This document shows positions 52,516 through 60,645 of a stretch of 64,000 bases of DNA, piece after piece. A model generated the notes under the pieces. That model saw only the letters and a list, made by a program, of their open reading frames with translations. It had not been told where the DNA came from and did no database searches. Numbering within the stretch: position 1 is the stretch's first letter; the number at the start of each line of letters is the position of its first letter. Made by a program: the position numbers and the translations under genes. The stretch comes from Subdoligranulum variabile (GTDB lineage: Bacteria > Bacillota > Clostridia > Oscillospirales > Ruminococcaceae): positions 2,728,001 to 2,792,000 of the forward strand of contig NZ_CP102293.1 of NCBI RefSeq assembly GCF_025152575.1. The letters are read 5' to 3'.

Positions 52516-53436
52516 TTATGCCTCTTTCTTTTCGCAGATGATGCAGACCCAGCCGCGCTTTTCCTTGACTTCCACCGGCGTCAGCCCGGCGGCCGCCAGA
52601 CCGTCCAGCACTTCCTGCTTGCGCTCGTCGATGATACCGCTGGCGATGAACCGGGCGCCCGGTGCCATCAAAGCCGGTACGTGAGGTGCCAGCGACAGAA
52701 TGGCCGACGCCACGATGTTGGCGGTGATGATGTTGTACTGACCGCTCGCCTTGTCCGAAAGGTCCCCCACCAGCACGGTGAAGCGGTCCGCTACACCGTT
52801 ACGCTCGGCGTTTTCCCCGGCGGTGCGCACGCACATGGGATCAATGTCCACACCCTCGGCCACTTTGGCCCCCAGTTTCAAGGCTGCGATGGCCAGAATG
52901 CCGGAACCGGTGCCGATATCCAGTACCCGCTCGCCGCCTTTTACGATGGCGTCCAGCGTTTCCAGGCACAGACTGGTGGTCTCGTGGGTCCCGGTGCCGA
53001 AGGCCATGCCGGGATCCATGGTGATGGCGATGCGGTCGGTGTCATACTTCTCCCAGCCGGGGACAATGGCCAGGCGATTGCCGATATCCATGGGGTGGTA
53101 GTATTTTTTCCAGGCGTTCTGCCAGTCTTCCTGCTCCACACCGGTGGTGTTCAGCTGGTATTCAATGCCGCTGTTTTTCAGGCGCTCCTCGAACAGGGGC
53201 AGGATCTCCGCCGGGTTTTCGTCGGGTGCCAGATACATGTGCACGATGACGATGTCCCGGGGCTTGTCCAGCAGTTCCTGCTCGATGAGGTCCACATGGG
53301 CGATCTCCCAGGATTGCTGTTCCAGGTCGCTGTAATCCTCAATATAGATGCCGCCGTTGGCAACCATCGTGGCGATGGCTTCGGCGGTGTCGGCGTCGCG
53401 TTTGGCGACGGTGATGCTGATATCGGTCCATTCCAT
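52516..53436 (-). CDS. prmA: Ribosomal protein L11 methyltransferase
   Basis: 306 residues from the ATG at 53436, after GGAGGA; a start seven codons earlier overlaps that site. The class I SAM motif VLDIGTGSGILAIAALKLG is clear, as is FGTGTHETTSLC. It trimethylates ribosomal protein L11. Upstream of and cotranscribed with rsmE. Confidence 0.94.
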   Translation of the reverse strand: MEWTDISITVAKRDADTAEAIATMVANGGIYIEDYSDLEQQSWEIAHVDLIEQELLDKPRDIVIVHMYLAPDENPAEILPLFEERLKNSGIEYQLNTTGVEQEDWQNAWKKYYHPMDIGNRLAIVPGWEKYDTDRIAITMDPGMAFGTGTHETTSLCLETLDAIVKGGERVLDIGTGSGILAIAALKLGAKVAEGVDIDPMCVRTAGENAERNGVADRFTVLVGDLSDKASGQYNIITANIVASAILSLAPHVPALMAPGARFIASGIIDERKQEVLDGLAAAGLTPVEVKEKRGWVCIICEKKEA

Positions 53437-53466
53437 ACGAAAAGTCCTCCGTTTCAAATTATCTGT

Positions 53467-53495
53467 ATTATACAGGAAACCCCCTCACAATTCAA
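53467..53495 (-). promoter_or_regulatory. Promoter of the prmA-rsmE operon
   Basis: Minus strand TTGAAT (complement of 53490-53495), 17 bases, perfect TATAAT (complement of 53467-53472). It is divergent from the GNAT gene. Confidence 0.7.
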
Positions 53496-53515
53496 TGTAG
53501 AAAGGAGAAATCCCC

Positions 53516-54085
53516 ATGCAAATCCGTTTGCTGGACTGCGCTGCGGCGCAAAAAATCTACGAGACCCGCATGGTGCAGGACTTTCCTGCTGCGGAACTCA
53601 AACCCTTTACCGCCGTGCGTGAGATGATGCAGGCGGGAATCTACGAACCCCTGGCTCTGGAAGATGAGAACGGTCATCTGCAGGCCTACGCCTGGCAGGT
53701 GCTGCTCCCGGGGCGGCGCAGCGCCCTGCTGGACTATTTCGCCGTTCGCAGCGACCTGCGGGGCGGGGGCATCGGGACCCGGGCCCTGCACACCCTGGCC
53801 GCTTATTACAAAGATCGCCTCGATGATCTGATCCTGGAGTGTGAGCACCCCGACGAAGCGCCCGACCGGGCAGTGGCAGAGCGCCGCATTGCGTTTTATC
53901 TGCGGGCGGGGGCCTGTGCCACCCGGATCGAAAGCCGGGTGTTCGGCGTGCGCTACCGCATCCTGACGCTGCCCTGCGGCGGTCACGCGGCTGACGAAGT
54001 GGTGGGGCAGGAACTCAAGGATCTTTACCGCATGATGGTCCCGGAACCCTATTATCGCGGCAACGTGATATTTTTCGGTCCCTGA
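53516..54085 (+). CDS. GNAT family acetyltransferase
   Basis: 189 residues after AAAGGAG. LLDYFAVRSDLRGGGIGTRALHTL contains the acetyl-CoA loop RGGGIG (about residues 81-86). The substrate is unknown. It lies just before the spoVA genes, with 33 bases between. Confidence 0.8.
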   Translation: MQIRLLDCAAAQKIYETRMVQDFPAAELKPFTAVREMMQAGIYEPLALEDENGHLQAYAWQVLLPGRRSALLDYFAVRSDLRGGGIGTRALHTLAAYYKDRLDDLILECEHPDEAPDRAVAERRIAFYLRAGACATRIESRVFGVRYRILTLPCGGHAADEVVGQELKDLYRMMVPEPYYRGNVIFFGP

Positions 54086-54094
54086 GGGTATACT
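54066..54094 (+). promoter_or_regulatory. Possible forespore-type promoter of spoVAC
   Basis: TGATAT (54066-54071), 17 bases, TATACT inside GTATACTA (to 54095). This resembles sigma G sites (TGAATA and CATACTA), though a sigma A reading is also possible. It overlaps the end of the GNAT gene. Confidence 0.35.
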
Positions 54095-54118
54095 ACCCCT
54101 CAAGGGGGCGTAGTAACG

Positions 54119-54562
54119 ATGAAACTGAATCCAAAAGAGTATGCCGACATGGTATCCCGTGCGTCGCCGCCTTCGCCTGCGATCCGGGATTGCCTGTGGG
54201 CATTTTTTGTTGGCGGCGGGATCTGCCTGCTGGGGGAAGCGCTACGCCAGTTTTTCCTGATCTGGTACGACGCGTCTCTCGCCGGCACGCTGACAAGCAT
54301 CGCCTTGATCTTTCTGTCAGCGGTCTGCACGACACTGGGCTGGTATCAGAAACTGGCGACCAAAGCAGGTGCAGGGACACTCGTGCCCATCACGGGTTTT
54401 GCCAATTCGGTGGTGAGCCCGGCCATTGAATTCAAGGCGGAAGGCTGGGTCACCGGTGTGGGCGCCAAAATTTTCGGGATTGCGGGGCCGGTCATCGCCT
54501 ACGGCACCGCGGCATCGGCGGTGTGGGGCGTGCTCTACTGGCTGCTGGGAAAGGTCGGGTGA
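54119..54562 (+). CDS. spoVAC: Stage V sporulation protein AC
   Basis: 147 residues after AAGGGGG. Several membrane helices. The family segments are MKLNPKEYADMVSRASPPSP near the start, LTSIALIFLSAVCTTLGWYQKLATKAGAGTLVPITGFANSV in the middle, and SPAIEFKAEG after it. SpoVAC forms a mechanosensitive channel that moves dipicolinic acid into and out of the spore. It is followed by spoVAD and spoVAE. Confidence 0.95.
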   Translation: MKLNPKEYADMVSRASPPSPAIRDCLWAFFVGGGICLLGEALRQFFLIWYDASLAGTLTSIALIFLSAVCTTLGWYQKLATKAGAGTLVPITGFANSVVSPAIEFKAEGWVTGVGAKIFGIAGPVIAYGTAASAVWGVLYWLLGKVG

Positions 54563-54565
54563 ACC

Positions 54566-55591
54566 ATGGCCATCCGCAGAAAAGATACCGTACTTTTTGA
54601 AAAGCCGCCGGTCATTGCAGCGTGGGCGGCAGCGGGCGGCAAAAAAGAAAGTGAGGGTCCGCTGGCGCCGGGGTTTGATTTTCTGACCCAGGATGCCTCT
54701 TTCCCTGACCAATCGTGTGCCAACTGGGAGCAGGCGGAGAGCTTTTTGCAGCAGAAGGCCGCCGAACTCTGTCTGCGCAAGGCAGGTATCAGCCGCAAGG
54801 AGGTGGACCTGGCTCTGGCAGGGGATTTGCAGGCCCAGTGTACGGCCAGCAACTACACGATGCGGGCGTTGGAGATTCCCTTTGCCGGTGTTTATGGCGC
54901 CTGCTCCACCATGGCCGAAACGCTATGCCTGGCGGCTTCCCTGGCTGCCGGAGGTATTGTGCATCAGGTGATGGCGCTGACCAGCAGCCATTTCTGTGCA
55001 GCGGAGCGTCAGTTCCGTACACCGCTGGATTACGGCGCCAAACGCACGCCTACCGCCCAGTGGACAGCCACTGCCGCGGGAGCCTGTCTGCTCCGGGGGC
55101 CCGGACAGCGCGGCGTGCCGGTTCTGTCGGTGACGTTCGGCCGTGTGCAGGACTATGCGGTGCACGACATCAATAATATGGGGGCCGCCATGATGCCGGC
55201 GGCAGCCTCCACGCTGCTTCGCTATTTTGCGGCCACCGGTGCCGCACCGACGGATTTTGATGCGGTGTTTACCGGGGATCTGGGCGAAGTGGGCAGTGCG
55301 CTTCTGAAGGAGCAGATGGAACGGGAGGGCATCCCGCTGCCCAATCACAAGGACTGCGGCTGCCTTTTATATGATGTGCCCGCCCAGAATGTACAGGCGG
55401 GCGGCAGCGGAGCCGGCTGCAGCGCGGCGGTACTCTGCAGCCATATTTTGCCGGGACTGCAGAGCGGGCAATACCACCGGGTGCTGTTTGTGGCAACCGG
55501 GGCTCTGATGAGTCAGACCACCTTTCTGCAGGGGGAGAGCATTCCCGGCATTGCCCATTGTGTGGAACTGGCAGGGGAGGAAACGGTATGA
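54566..55591 (+). CDS. spoVAD: Stage V sporulation protein AD
   Basis: 341 residues, three bases after spoVAC. Thiolase-like fold protein with the SpoVAD segments VYGACSTMAETL and TGDLGEVGSALL. It binds dipicolinic acid in the spore inner membrane. The last four bases overlap spoVAE (ATGA). Confidence 0.95.
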   Translation: MAIRRKDTVLFEKPPVIAAWAAAGGKKESEGPLAPGFDFLTQDASFPDQSCANWEQAESFLQQKAAELCLRKAGISRKEVDLALAGDLQAQCTASNYTMRALEIPFAGVYGACSTMAETLCLAASLAAGGIVHQVMALTSSHFCAAERQFRTPLDYGAKRTPTAQWTATAAGACLLRGPGQRGVPVLSVTFGRVQDYAVHDINNMGAAMMPAAASTLLRYFAATGAAPTDFDAVFTGDLGEVGSALLKEQMEREGIPLPNHKDCGCLLYDVPAQNVQAGGSGAGCSAAVLCSHILPGLQSGQYHRVLFVATGALMSQTTFLQGESIPGIAHCVELAGEETV

Positions 55592-55944
55592 ATTATTTTT
55601 GGGCCTTTGTAATTGGCGGCGCCATCTGCGTCGTGGGGCAACTGCTCATCGACTATACCAGTCTGAGTCCGGCGCGGATCCTGACGGGGTACGTGGTCGG
55701 TGGGGTAATCCTCAGCGCAGTGGGACTGTACAAGCCTCTGGCGGACCTGGCCGGGGCCGGGGCCAGTGTGCCGCTGCTGGGGTTCGGCCATCTGCTGGCC
55801 CAGGGGGTCCGGCAGGCGGTGGACCAGTGCGGGCTGCCCGGCGTTTTTACCGGCGGCCTGACGGCAGCTTCCGGCGGTATCGCGGCCAGCCTTTTGTTTG
55901 CCTTGCTGGCGGCGCTGGTGGGCAAAAGCCGGGATCAGAATTAA
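55588..55944 (+). CDS. spoVAE: Stage V sporulation protein AE (AEb type)
   Basis: 118 residues from the ATG overlapping the spoVAD stop. Four membrane helices; FVIGGAICVVGQLLIDYT, LGFGHLLAQG and GLTAASGGIAASLLFALL are typical. With SpoVAC and SpoVAD it completes the minimal spoVA set; spoVAA, AB and AF are not beside it. Confidence 0.93.
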   Translation: MNYFWAFVIGGAICVVGQLLIDYTSLSPARILTGYVVGGVILSAVGLYKPLADLAGAGASVPLLGFGHLLAQGVRQAVDQCGLPGVFTGGLTAASGGIAASLLFALLAALVGKSRDQN

Positions 55945-55954
55945 GGCAAATGAA

Positions 55955-55987
55955 AATGCCCGTCGGGTTTCCCCGGCGGGCATTGTT
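55955..55987. terminator. Bidirectional terminator between spoVAE and rpsT
   Basis: AATGCCCGTCGGG and CCCCGGCGGGCATT around a TTT loop. Confidence 0.82.
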
Positions 55988-55998
55988 CATGCGATCAA

Positions 55999-56265
55999 TT
56001 ACTGAGCAGCAGCCTTGTTGGCGCGCTTAGCCATGCGGCTGACCTTGCGGGCAGCGGTGTTCTTATGGATGACACCCTTGCTCTTGGCAGAGTCAATGGC
56101 AGAGACGGCGGCTTTCATGACGGCGTCTTTGTCAGCAGCATTGCTGTCGATGGCAGCGTCTGCCTTTTTGATCACTGTTTTCAGGTTGGACTTGATGGCC
56201 TTGTTGTGCATGGCCTCTTTCTTGGCCTGGACAACGCGGTCCTTCTGAGATTTGATGTTAGGCAT
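55999..56265 (-). CDS. rpsT: 30S ribosomal protein S20
   Basis: 88 residues from the ATG after AAGGAGGTGG. MPNIKSQKDRVVQAKKEAMHN and the Lys/Ala-rich C-terminus ARKVSRMAKRANKA are typical. Single-gene unit. It lies between the spoVA genes and spoIIP, a usual neighbourhood in Firmicutes, where rpsT often sits near gpr and spoIIP. Confidence 0.96.
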   Translation of the reverse strand: MPNIKSQKDRVVQAKKEAMHNKAIKSNLKTVIKKADAAIDSNAADKDAVMKAAVSAIDSAKSKGVIHKNTAARKVSRMAKRANKAAAQ

Positions 56266-56303
56266 TCGTTCCACCTCCTTGGTTCCCCATAACAGTACAA
56301 GTT

Positions 56304-56332
56304 ATCCTACCACATTTTTTCAGCCCTTGCAA
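56304..56332 (-). promoter_or_regulatory. Promoter of rpsT
   Basis: Minus strand TTGCAA (complement of 56327-56332), 17 bases, TAGGAT (complement of 56304-56309). Confidence 0.6.
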
Positions 56333-56404
56333 GTCCTTTTTCAAAAAAATATTCATGAAAGGCACAAAAACCACATAAAGTGGGAGGGAATGGAGGTGGA
56401 GTCT

Positions 56405-57550
56405 ATGGCTTTGCTGCGCCGCTGCCTGGCGGTTCTGCTCTGTACGGCGGTACTGGTGGGCGGAACGGCTCTGACACTGGCGGCGGTGGCCCGTCTGCCG
56501 GGGCGGGCCTGGCTGCTGCGCGGGGCGATGCTTTGCCAGGACCCGGCGGCGACGGTATCGCTGAGCTGGCCGGTGCCGGTGGAAAAGCCGCGCCCCGCCA
56601 CTCCGCAGCCTTCTGCGGTCAGCCCCGAGGCTACTCCGCAGCCTTCCCCGGACTCACAACCAGAAAGCACGGTTGTTTCTCCGTCCCCGTCCCCGGAACC
56701 CACCGTCACACCGCTGCCCAGCGCTGCGCCGCAAATCGAAAACCCCGGCTCCATCCGGGCGGAACAGTACGGGCAGGGCAGCGGGACCGGGTATATTACC
56801 CTGGGAGCCGGCAGCATCCATAACCTTACCCAGTACAGCGACGCCGATCTGCGGGCAGCCGTCACGACGCCGTCGCTGCCCTTTGCCGTGGAGGTGGACA
56901 GCGAGGAACCCCAGGTGCTGATCCTGCACACCCACGCCACCGAGACCTACCAGACCTGGCCGGATCTTGTCTACGATCCTGACTTTACCGCCCGCACCCA
57001 GAACAACGAACTCAATATGTGCGCGGTGGGGGAGAAGATGGCGGAAGTTCTCAATGCGGCGGGCATCAACACGCTGCATGACACCACACTCCACGATTCT
57101 CCCAGCTACACCGAAAGCTATGACCGCAGCTACGCCACCACCCAGGCGTATCTGGAAAAATACCCTTCCATCAAGGTGGTGCTGGACGTCCACCGGGATG
57201 CCATCGAGGATGCCGACGGCACGCGGGTCAAACCGCTGTGCACCGTGGACGGGGAAGACACCGCCCAGGTCATGATCATTGCCGGGTGTGATAACGGTTC
57301 CAGTATCCGCCTGCCCAACTGGCGGCTCAATCTGCGCTTCGCGGCGGCCTGGGAAGATGCCATGGAAAGCCGCACGCCGGGGCTGACCCGGCCGGTCATG
57401 TGCGCCTACCGGTACTACAATCAGGACCTGACCACCGGCAGCCTGCTCATCGAGATCGGCGGTCATGCCAACACAGTGGCGGAGGCAATCCGCGGCGGAC
57501 AGTATGCAGCCGAGGCGCTGGCCGTGCTGCTGGGCGGCCATGTGGAATGA
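56405..57550 (+). CDS. spoIIP: Stage II sporulation protein P
   Basis: 381 residues from the ATG eight bases after GGAGG. One N-terminal membrane helix (about 7-28) and a Pro/Ser/Thr-rich linker (to about 110) precede the amidase/endopeptidase domain. The domain shows LILHTHATETY, HDSPSYTESYDRSYATTQAYL and KVVLDVHRDAI, with the metal-binding His and Glu residues. SpoIIP cleaves peptidoglycan during engulfment with SpoIID and SpoIIM. The gpr protease gene often found upstream is not present in the window. Confidence 0.95.
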   Translation: MALLRRCLAVLLCTAVLVGGTALTLAAVARLPGRAWLLRGAMLCQDPAATVSLSWPVPVEKPRPATPQPSAVSPEATPQPSPDSQPESTVVSPSPSPEPTVTPLPSAAPQIENPGSIRAEQYGQGSGTGYITLGAGSIHNLTQYSDADLRAAVTTPSLPFAVEVDSEEPQVLILHTHATETYQTWPDLVYDPDFTARTQNNELNMCAVGEKMAEVLNAAGINTLHDTTLHDSPSYTESYDRSYATTQAYLEKYPSIKVVLDVHRDAIEDADGTRVKPLCTVDGEDTAQVMIIAGCDNGSSIRLPNWRLNLRFAAAWEDAMESRTPGLTRPVMCAYRYYNQDLTTGSLLIEIGGHANTVAEAIRGGQYAAEALAVLLGGHVE

Positions 57551-57572
57551 GGAAAGCCTGTCAAAAAAATAC

Positions 57573-57601
57573 TGTACAATTCGGTCCCGACCCGCTATAA
57601 T
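57573..57601 (+). promoter_or_regulatory. Promoter of the asnS-mutY operon
   Basis: TGTACA (57573-57578), 17 bases, perfect TATAAT (57596-57601). Confidence 0.7.
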
Positions 57602-57642
57602 AAAAACAATCATTGTTTTTAATAAAGAGGAGTGGACCACCC

Positions 57643-59028
57643 ATGCAGAGAACCGAACTCGTATCGCTGTACAAGGCCACCCCCGCCGACGGCACCAAAG
57701 TCACCGTCTGCGGCTGGGCCAAAACGGTGCGCGATTCCAAGAATATCGGCTTTATCTCGCTGTCCGACGGCAGCTGCTACAAGCCTGTCCAGATCGTATT
57801 CCAGGCCGATAAACTGGCCAATTACGCCGAGATCGCCAAGTGCGGTCTGTATACCAGCTTTGAGGTCACCGGCACGCTGGTGCTGACCCCCAATGCCAAG
57901 CAGCCCTTTGAGATCAACGCCGATGCTATCACGGTGCTGGGGCCCTGCGGTCCCGAGTATCCGCTGCAGAAGAAGAAGATGGGCATGGACTATCTGCGTA
58001 CCATGACCCACCTGCGTCCGCGCACCAACACCTTCAACGCGGCTTTCCGTGTGCGCGGTCAGGCTGCCTTTGCCATCCATCAGTTCTTCCATGAGCGGGG
58101 CTTTACCTACGTGCATACCCCCATCTTCACCGGCTCCGACTGTGAGGGCGCCGGCGAGATGTTCCAGGTCACGACCATGGACCTCAACGACATTCCCCGC
58201 ACCGAGGACGGTGCCGTGGACTATACCAAGGATTTCTTCAAGCGCCCGGTGAACCTGACGGTGTCCGGTCAGCTGGAAGCGGAAGCCATGGCTATGGCCC
58301 TGGGCAATGTCTATACCTTCGGACCGACCTTCCGTGCTGAGAAGAGCTATGATACCCGCCATGCGGCCGAGTTCTGGATGATCGAGCCGGAGATGGCCTT
58401 TGCTGACCTGAACACCTATATGGACACCGCCGAGGCAATGACCAAGTATGTCATTCGCTATCTGCTGGACAACTGCCCCGACGAACTGGCCTTCTTCAAC
58501 CAGTTCTTTGACAAGGGCCTGATCGAGCGTCTGGAGCTGGTCGCCAACTCTGATTTTGCCCGCGTCAGCTACACCGACGCCATCGAGCTGCTCAAGCAGA
58601 ACGATGCCAATTTCCAGTACAAGGTGTCCTGGGGCATGGATCTGCAGACCGAGCACGAGCGTTATCTCACCGAGCAGATCTTCAAGAAGCCGGTCTTTGT
58701 CACCGACTATCCCAAGGAGATCAAGGCTTTCTATATGCGCCAGAACGAGGACGGCAAGACCGTTGCCGCTGCCGACATGCTGGTGCCCGGCATCGGCGAG
58801 CTGATCGGCGGTTCCCAGCGTGAAGAGCGCCTGGATGTGCTGCTGGCCCGTCTGGACGAGCTGGGACTGCGCCGGGAGGACTATGACTGGTACCTCGATC
58901 TGCGCCGTTTCGGCAGCGTCAAGCATGCGGGCTACGGCCTGGGCTTCGAGCGCCTGCTGATGTATGTGACCGGCATCCCCAACATCCGGGACGTCATCCC
59001 GTTCCCGCGCACCTGTGGAGGTTTCTAA
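57643..59028 (+). CDS. asnS: Asparaginyl-tRNA synthetase
   Basis: 461 residues from the ATG after AAAGAGGAG. The OB-fold anticodon domain (1-110) precedes the class II core with [26 protein letters not shown] (motif 2) and [21 protein letters not shown] (motif 3). It charges tRNA-Asn directly. Its stop TAA directly touches the mutY start. Confidence 0.96.
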   Translation: MQRTELVSLYKATPADGTKVTVCGWAKTVRDSKNIGFISLSDGSCYKPVQIVFQADKLANYAEIAKCGLYTSFEVTGTLVLTPNAKQPFEINADAITVLGPCGPEYPLQKKKMGMDYLRTMTHLRPRTNTFNAAFRVRGQAAFAIHQFFHERGFTYVHTPIFTGSDCEGAGEMFQVTTMDLNDIPRTEDGAVDYTKDFFKRPVNLTVSGQLEAEAMAMALGNVYTFGPTFRAEKSYDTRHAAEFWMIEPEMAFADLNTYMDTAEAMTKYVIRYLLDNCPDELAFFNQFFDKGLIERLELVANSDFARVSYTDAIELLKQNDANFQYKVSWGMDLQTEHERYLTEQIFKKPVFVTDYPKEIKAFYMRQNEDGKTVAAADMLVPGIGELIGGSQREERLDVLLARLDELGLRREDYDWYLDLRRFGSVKHAGYGLGFERLLMYVTGIPNIRDVIPFPRTCGGF

Positions 59029-60057
59029 ATGCTGCGGCCCATTGCGCCGCCGCTGCTGCAATGGTTTCAGGCAAACAAAAGGCTCCTGCCTTTCCGGCAG
59101 GAGCCTTCTGCCTATCATATCTGGGTCAGCGAGATCATGCTCCAGCAGACCCGTGTGGCCGCGGCAATTCCCTACTACAACCGTTTTATTGCAGCCCTGC
59201 CTGATCCGGCGGCGCTGGCGTCCTGCGAGCCGGACGCCCTGCGCAAGCTGTGGCAGGGACTTGGTTATTATAACCGCGTCAACAATATGCAGAAAGCAGC
59301 CCGTATCGTCTGCGAGCAGTACGGCGGGGACCTGCCGTCTGACTACGATGCCCTGCGGTCACTGCCGGGCATTGGCGACTATACCGCCGGTGCCATTGCC
59401 AGCATTGCCTTCGGCATCCCGGCACCTGCGGTGGACGGCAATGTGCTGCGGGTCTTTGCCCGCCTGTACAATGACGATGCCGACATCATGCAGCCCGCCA
59501 CCAAGCGGCTGTTCACCGGTCGGGTGCTGGAGCAGATGCCCAAGGAAACGCCCGGCCCCTACAATGAGGCCCTGATGGAACTGGGGGCGCTGGTCTGTGT
59601 GCCGGGCATGCCGCGCTGCGAGGCCTGCCCGTTGGCCGCACTCTGTCTGGGATACGCGGCGGGGCGGCAGGCGGACCTGCCGGTCAAACCGGCACCCAAG
59701 GTAAAAACACCGGTGGCTGTTACAGTGGCGCTGGTGGAAAGCCCGGCGGGGCTTCTTCTGCAACGCCGCCCGGCCAGGGGATTGCTGGCTGGACTGTGGC
59801 AGCCGGCAGCCTGGGAAACTGTCATGTCCCAGGCAGAACTGGCAGAAGAACTGAGTAAAATTGGTGTACAGGTCACTTGGGGTGATGCGCTGCCTGCTGC
59901 CCGCCATGTCTTTACCCATAAGATCTGGAACCTGGGTGGCTGGCATGCCGCGGCGCCTGCCTGTGCGCTGCCGGAAGGCTGGGTTTGGGCAGCGCCGGAA
60001 GAGCTGGAACAGGTTTATGCAGTGCCCAATGCCTATGCGGCTTACATGAAAAAATAG
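59029..60057 (+). CDS. mutY: A/G-specific adenine glycosylase MutY
   Basis: 342 residues. The catalytic Glu35 is in SEIMLQQTRV, the helix-hairpin-helix is LPGIGDYTAGAIA, and Asp136 is in AVDGNV. The 4Fe-4S cluster ligands are C190, C197, C200 and C206 (C-x6-C-x2-C-x5-C). The C-terminal MutT-like domain reads the 8-oxoG strand. It removes A opposite 8-oxoguanine. The ATG abuts the asnS stop, so translation is coupled. A perfect hairpin lies within the first 26 codons. Confidence 0.95.
   Translation: MLRPIAPPLLQWFQANKRLLPFRQEPSAYHIWVSEIMLQQTRVAAAIPYYNRFIAALPDPAALASCEPDALRKLWQGLGYYNRVNNMQKAARIVCEQYGGDLPSDYDALRSLPGIGDYTAGAIASIAFGIPAPAVDGNVLRVFARLYNDDADIMQPATKRLFTGRVLEQMPKETPGPYNEALMELGALVCVPGMPRCEACPLAALCLGYAAGRQADLPVKPAPKVKTPVAVTVALVESPAGLLLQRRPARGLLAGLWQPAAWETVMSQAELAEELSKIGVQVTWGDALPAARHVFTHKIWNLGGWHAAAPACALPEGWVWAAPEELEQVYAVPNAYAAYMKK
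59079..59107 (+). repeat. Perfect 12-bp inverted repeat inside the start of mutY
   Basis: AAGGCTCCTGCC (59079-59090), loop TTTCC, GGCAGGAGCCTT (59096-59107), about 50 bases into mutY. It codes for NKRLLPFRQEP. Confidence 0.8.
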
Positions 60058-60091
60058 AAACCCGATCCGCCAAATTTTTACATATGCGGTG

Positions 60092-60120
60092 TTGTATTCC
60101 GGTGTGGGGTCGGGTATAAT
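60092..60120 (+). promoter_or_regulatory. Promoter of the small acidic membrane protein gene
   Basis: TTGTAT (60092-60097), 17 bases, perfect TATAAT (60115-60120). Confidence 0.7.
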
Positions 60121-60127
60121 AAAGAGG

Positions 60128-60205
60128 ACCCGATGCGGGGCGTGTGTGCCCGTACAGCGGGACGTTCACAACCGTACGGCTGCGGCTGCGCAGCCCCGAT
60201 TCCGG
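60128..60205 (+). promoter_or_regulatory. Structured 5' leader of the small acidic membrane protein gene
   Basis: CGGGGC (60136-60141) can pair with GCCCCG (60193-60198), enclosing CCGTAC/GTACGG (60150-60155 with 60174-60179). A palindrome GGCTGCGCAGCC overlaps the outer stem. I do not recognise a riboswitch family. It may only be GC-rich structure. Confidence 0.3.
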
Positions 60206-60220
60206 AAAGGAGAATGCCCC

Positions 60221-60475
60221 ATGATGAAGAAGTCGACTTTTGGCGCCGTGCTGGCGTTTTTGTTTGCTGCAGCCGGTGCGCTGACCGCTGCTGCGCTGTA
60301 TCTTTACCGCCGTGAGAAGGAGCTGGACGAGTACGAACGTCTGCTCTTCAACGATGAATATGAGGACGAGGACGACGACGAATATGATGACGGTCCCGTC
60401 TACGAAAAGATTCAGGAAGAGCCGGTTGCCACGGAACCCGAAGCTACCGGGGATGCGGACGAAGCGGGTCTGTGA
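60221..60475 (+). CDS. Small membrane protein with acidic C-terminus
   Basis: 84 residues from the ATG after AAAGGAG. One hydrophobic N-terminal segment (about 7-28), then basic YRREKE, then a very acidic stretch (EYEDEDDDEYDD, about 46-57). No known family. It could be a single-pass membrane protein with a cytoplasmic acidic tail. It has its own promoter and terminator. Confidence 0.6.
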   Translation: MMKKSTFGAVLAFLFAAAGALTAAALYLYRREKELDEYERLLFNDEYEDEDDDEYDDGPVYEKIQEEPVATEPEATGDADEAGL

Positions 60476-60506
60476 TCCGCCGCTTTTGCCCCACTGAAAA
60501 TACAAT

Positions 60507-60546
60507 AAGCCGCCGGGCGCAAACCTGACCGCGCCCGGCTTTTTAG
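60507..60546 (+). terminator. Terminator of the small membrane protein gene
   Basis: AAGCCGCCGGGCGC and GCGCCCGGCTTTTTA with a 10-base loop. Confidence 0.8.
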
Positions 60547-60645
60547 TCACCGCAAGGCGATGGCTCGCTTTGCGGTCCCGCCGCAAGCCGCCCGGAGTCC
60601 GGTGCGTGTTCCCCGGTATGCGGGACGGCTTGGCAAGGAGACGTT

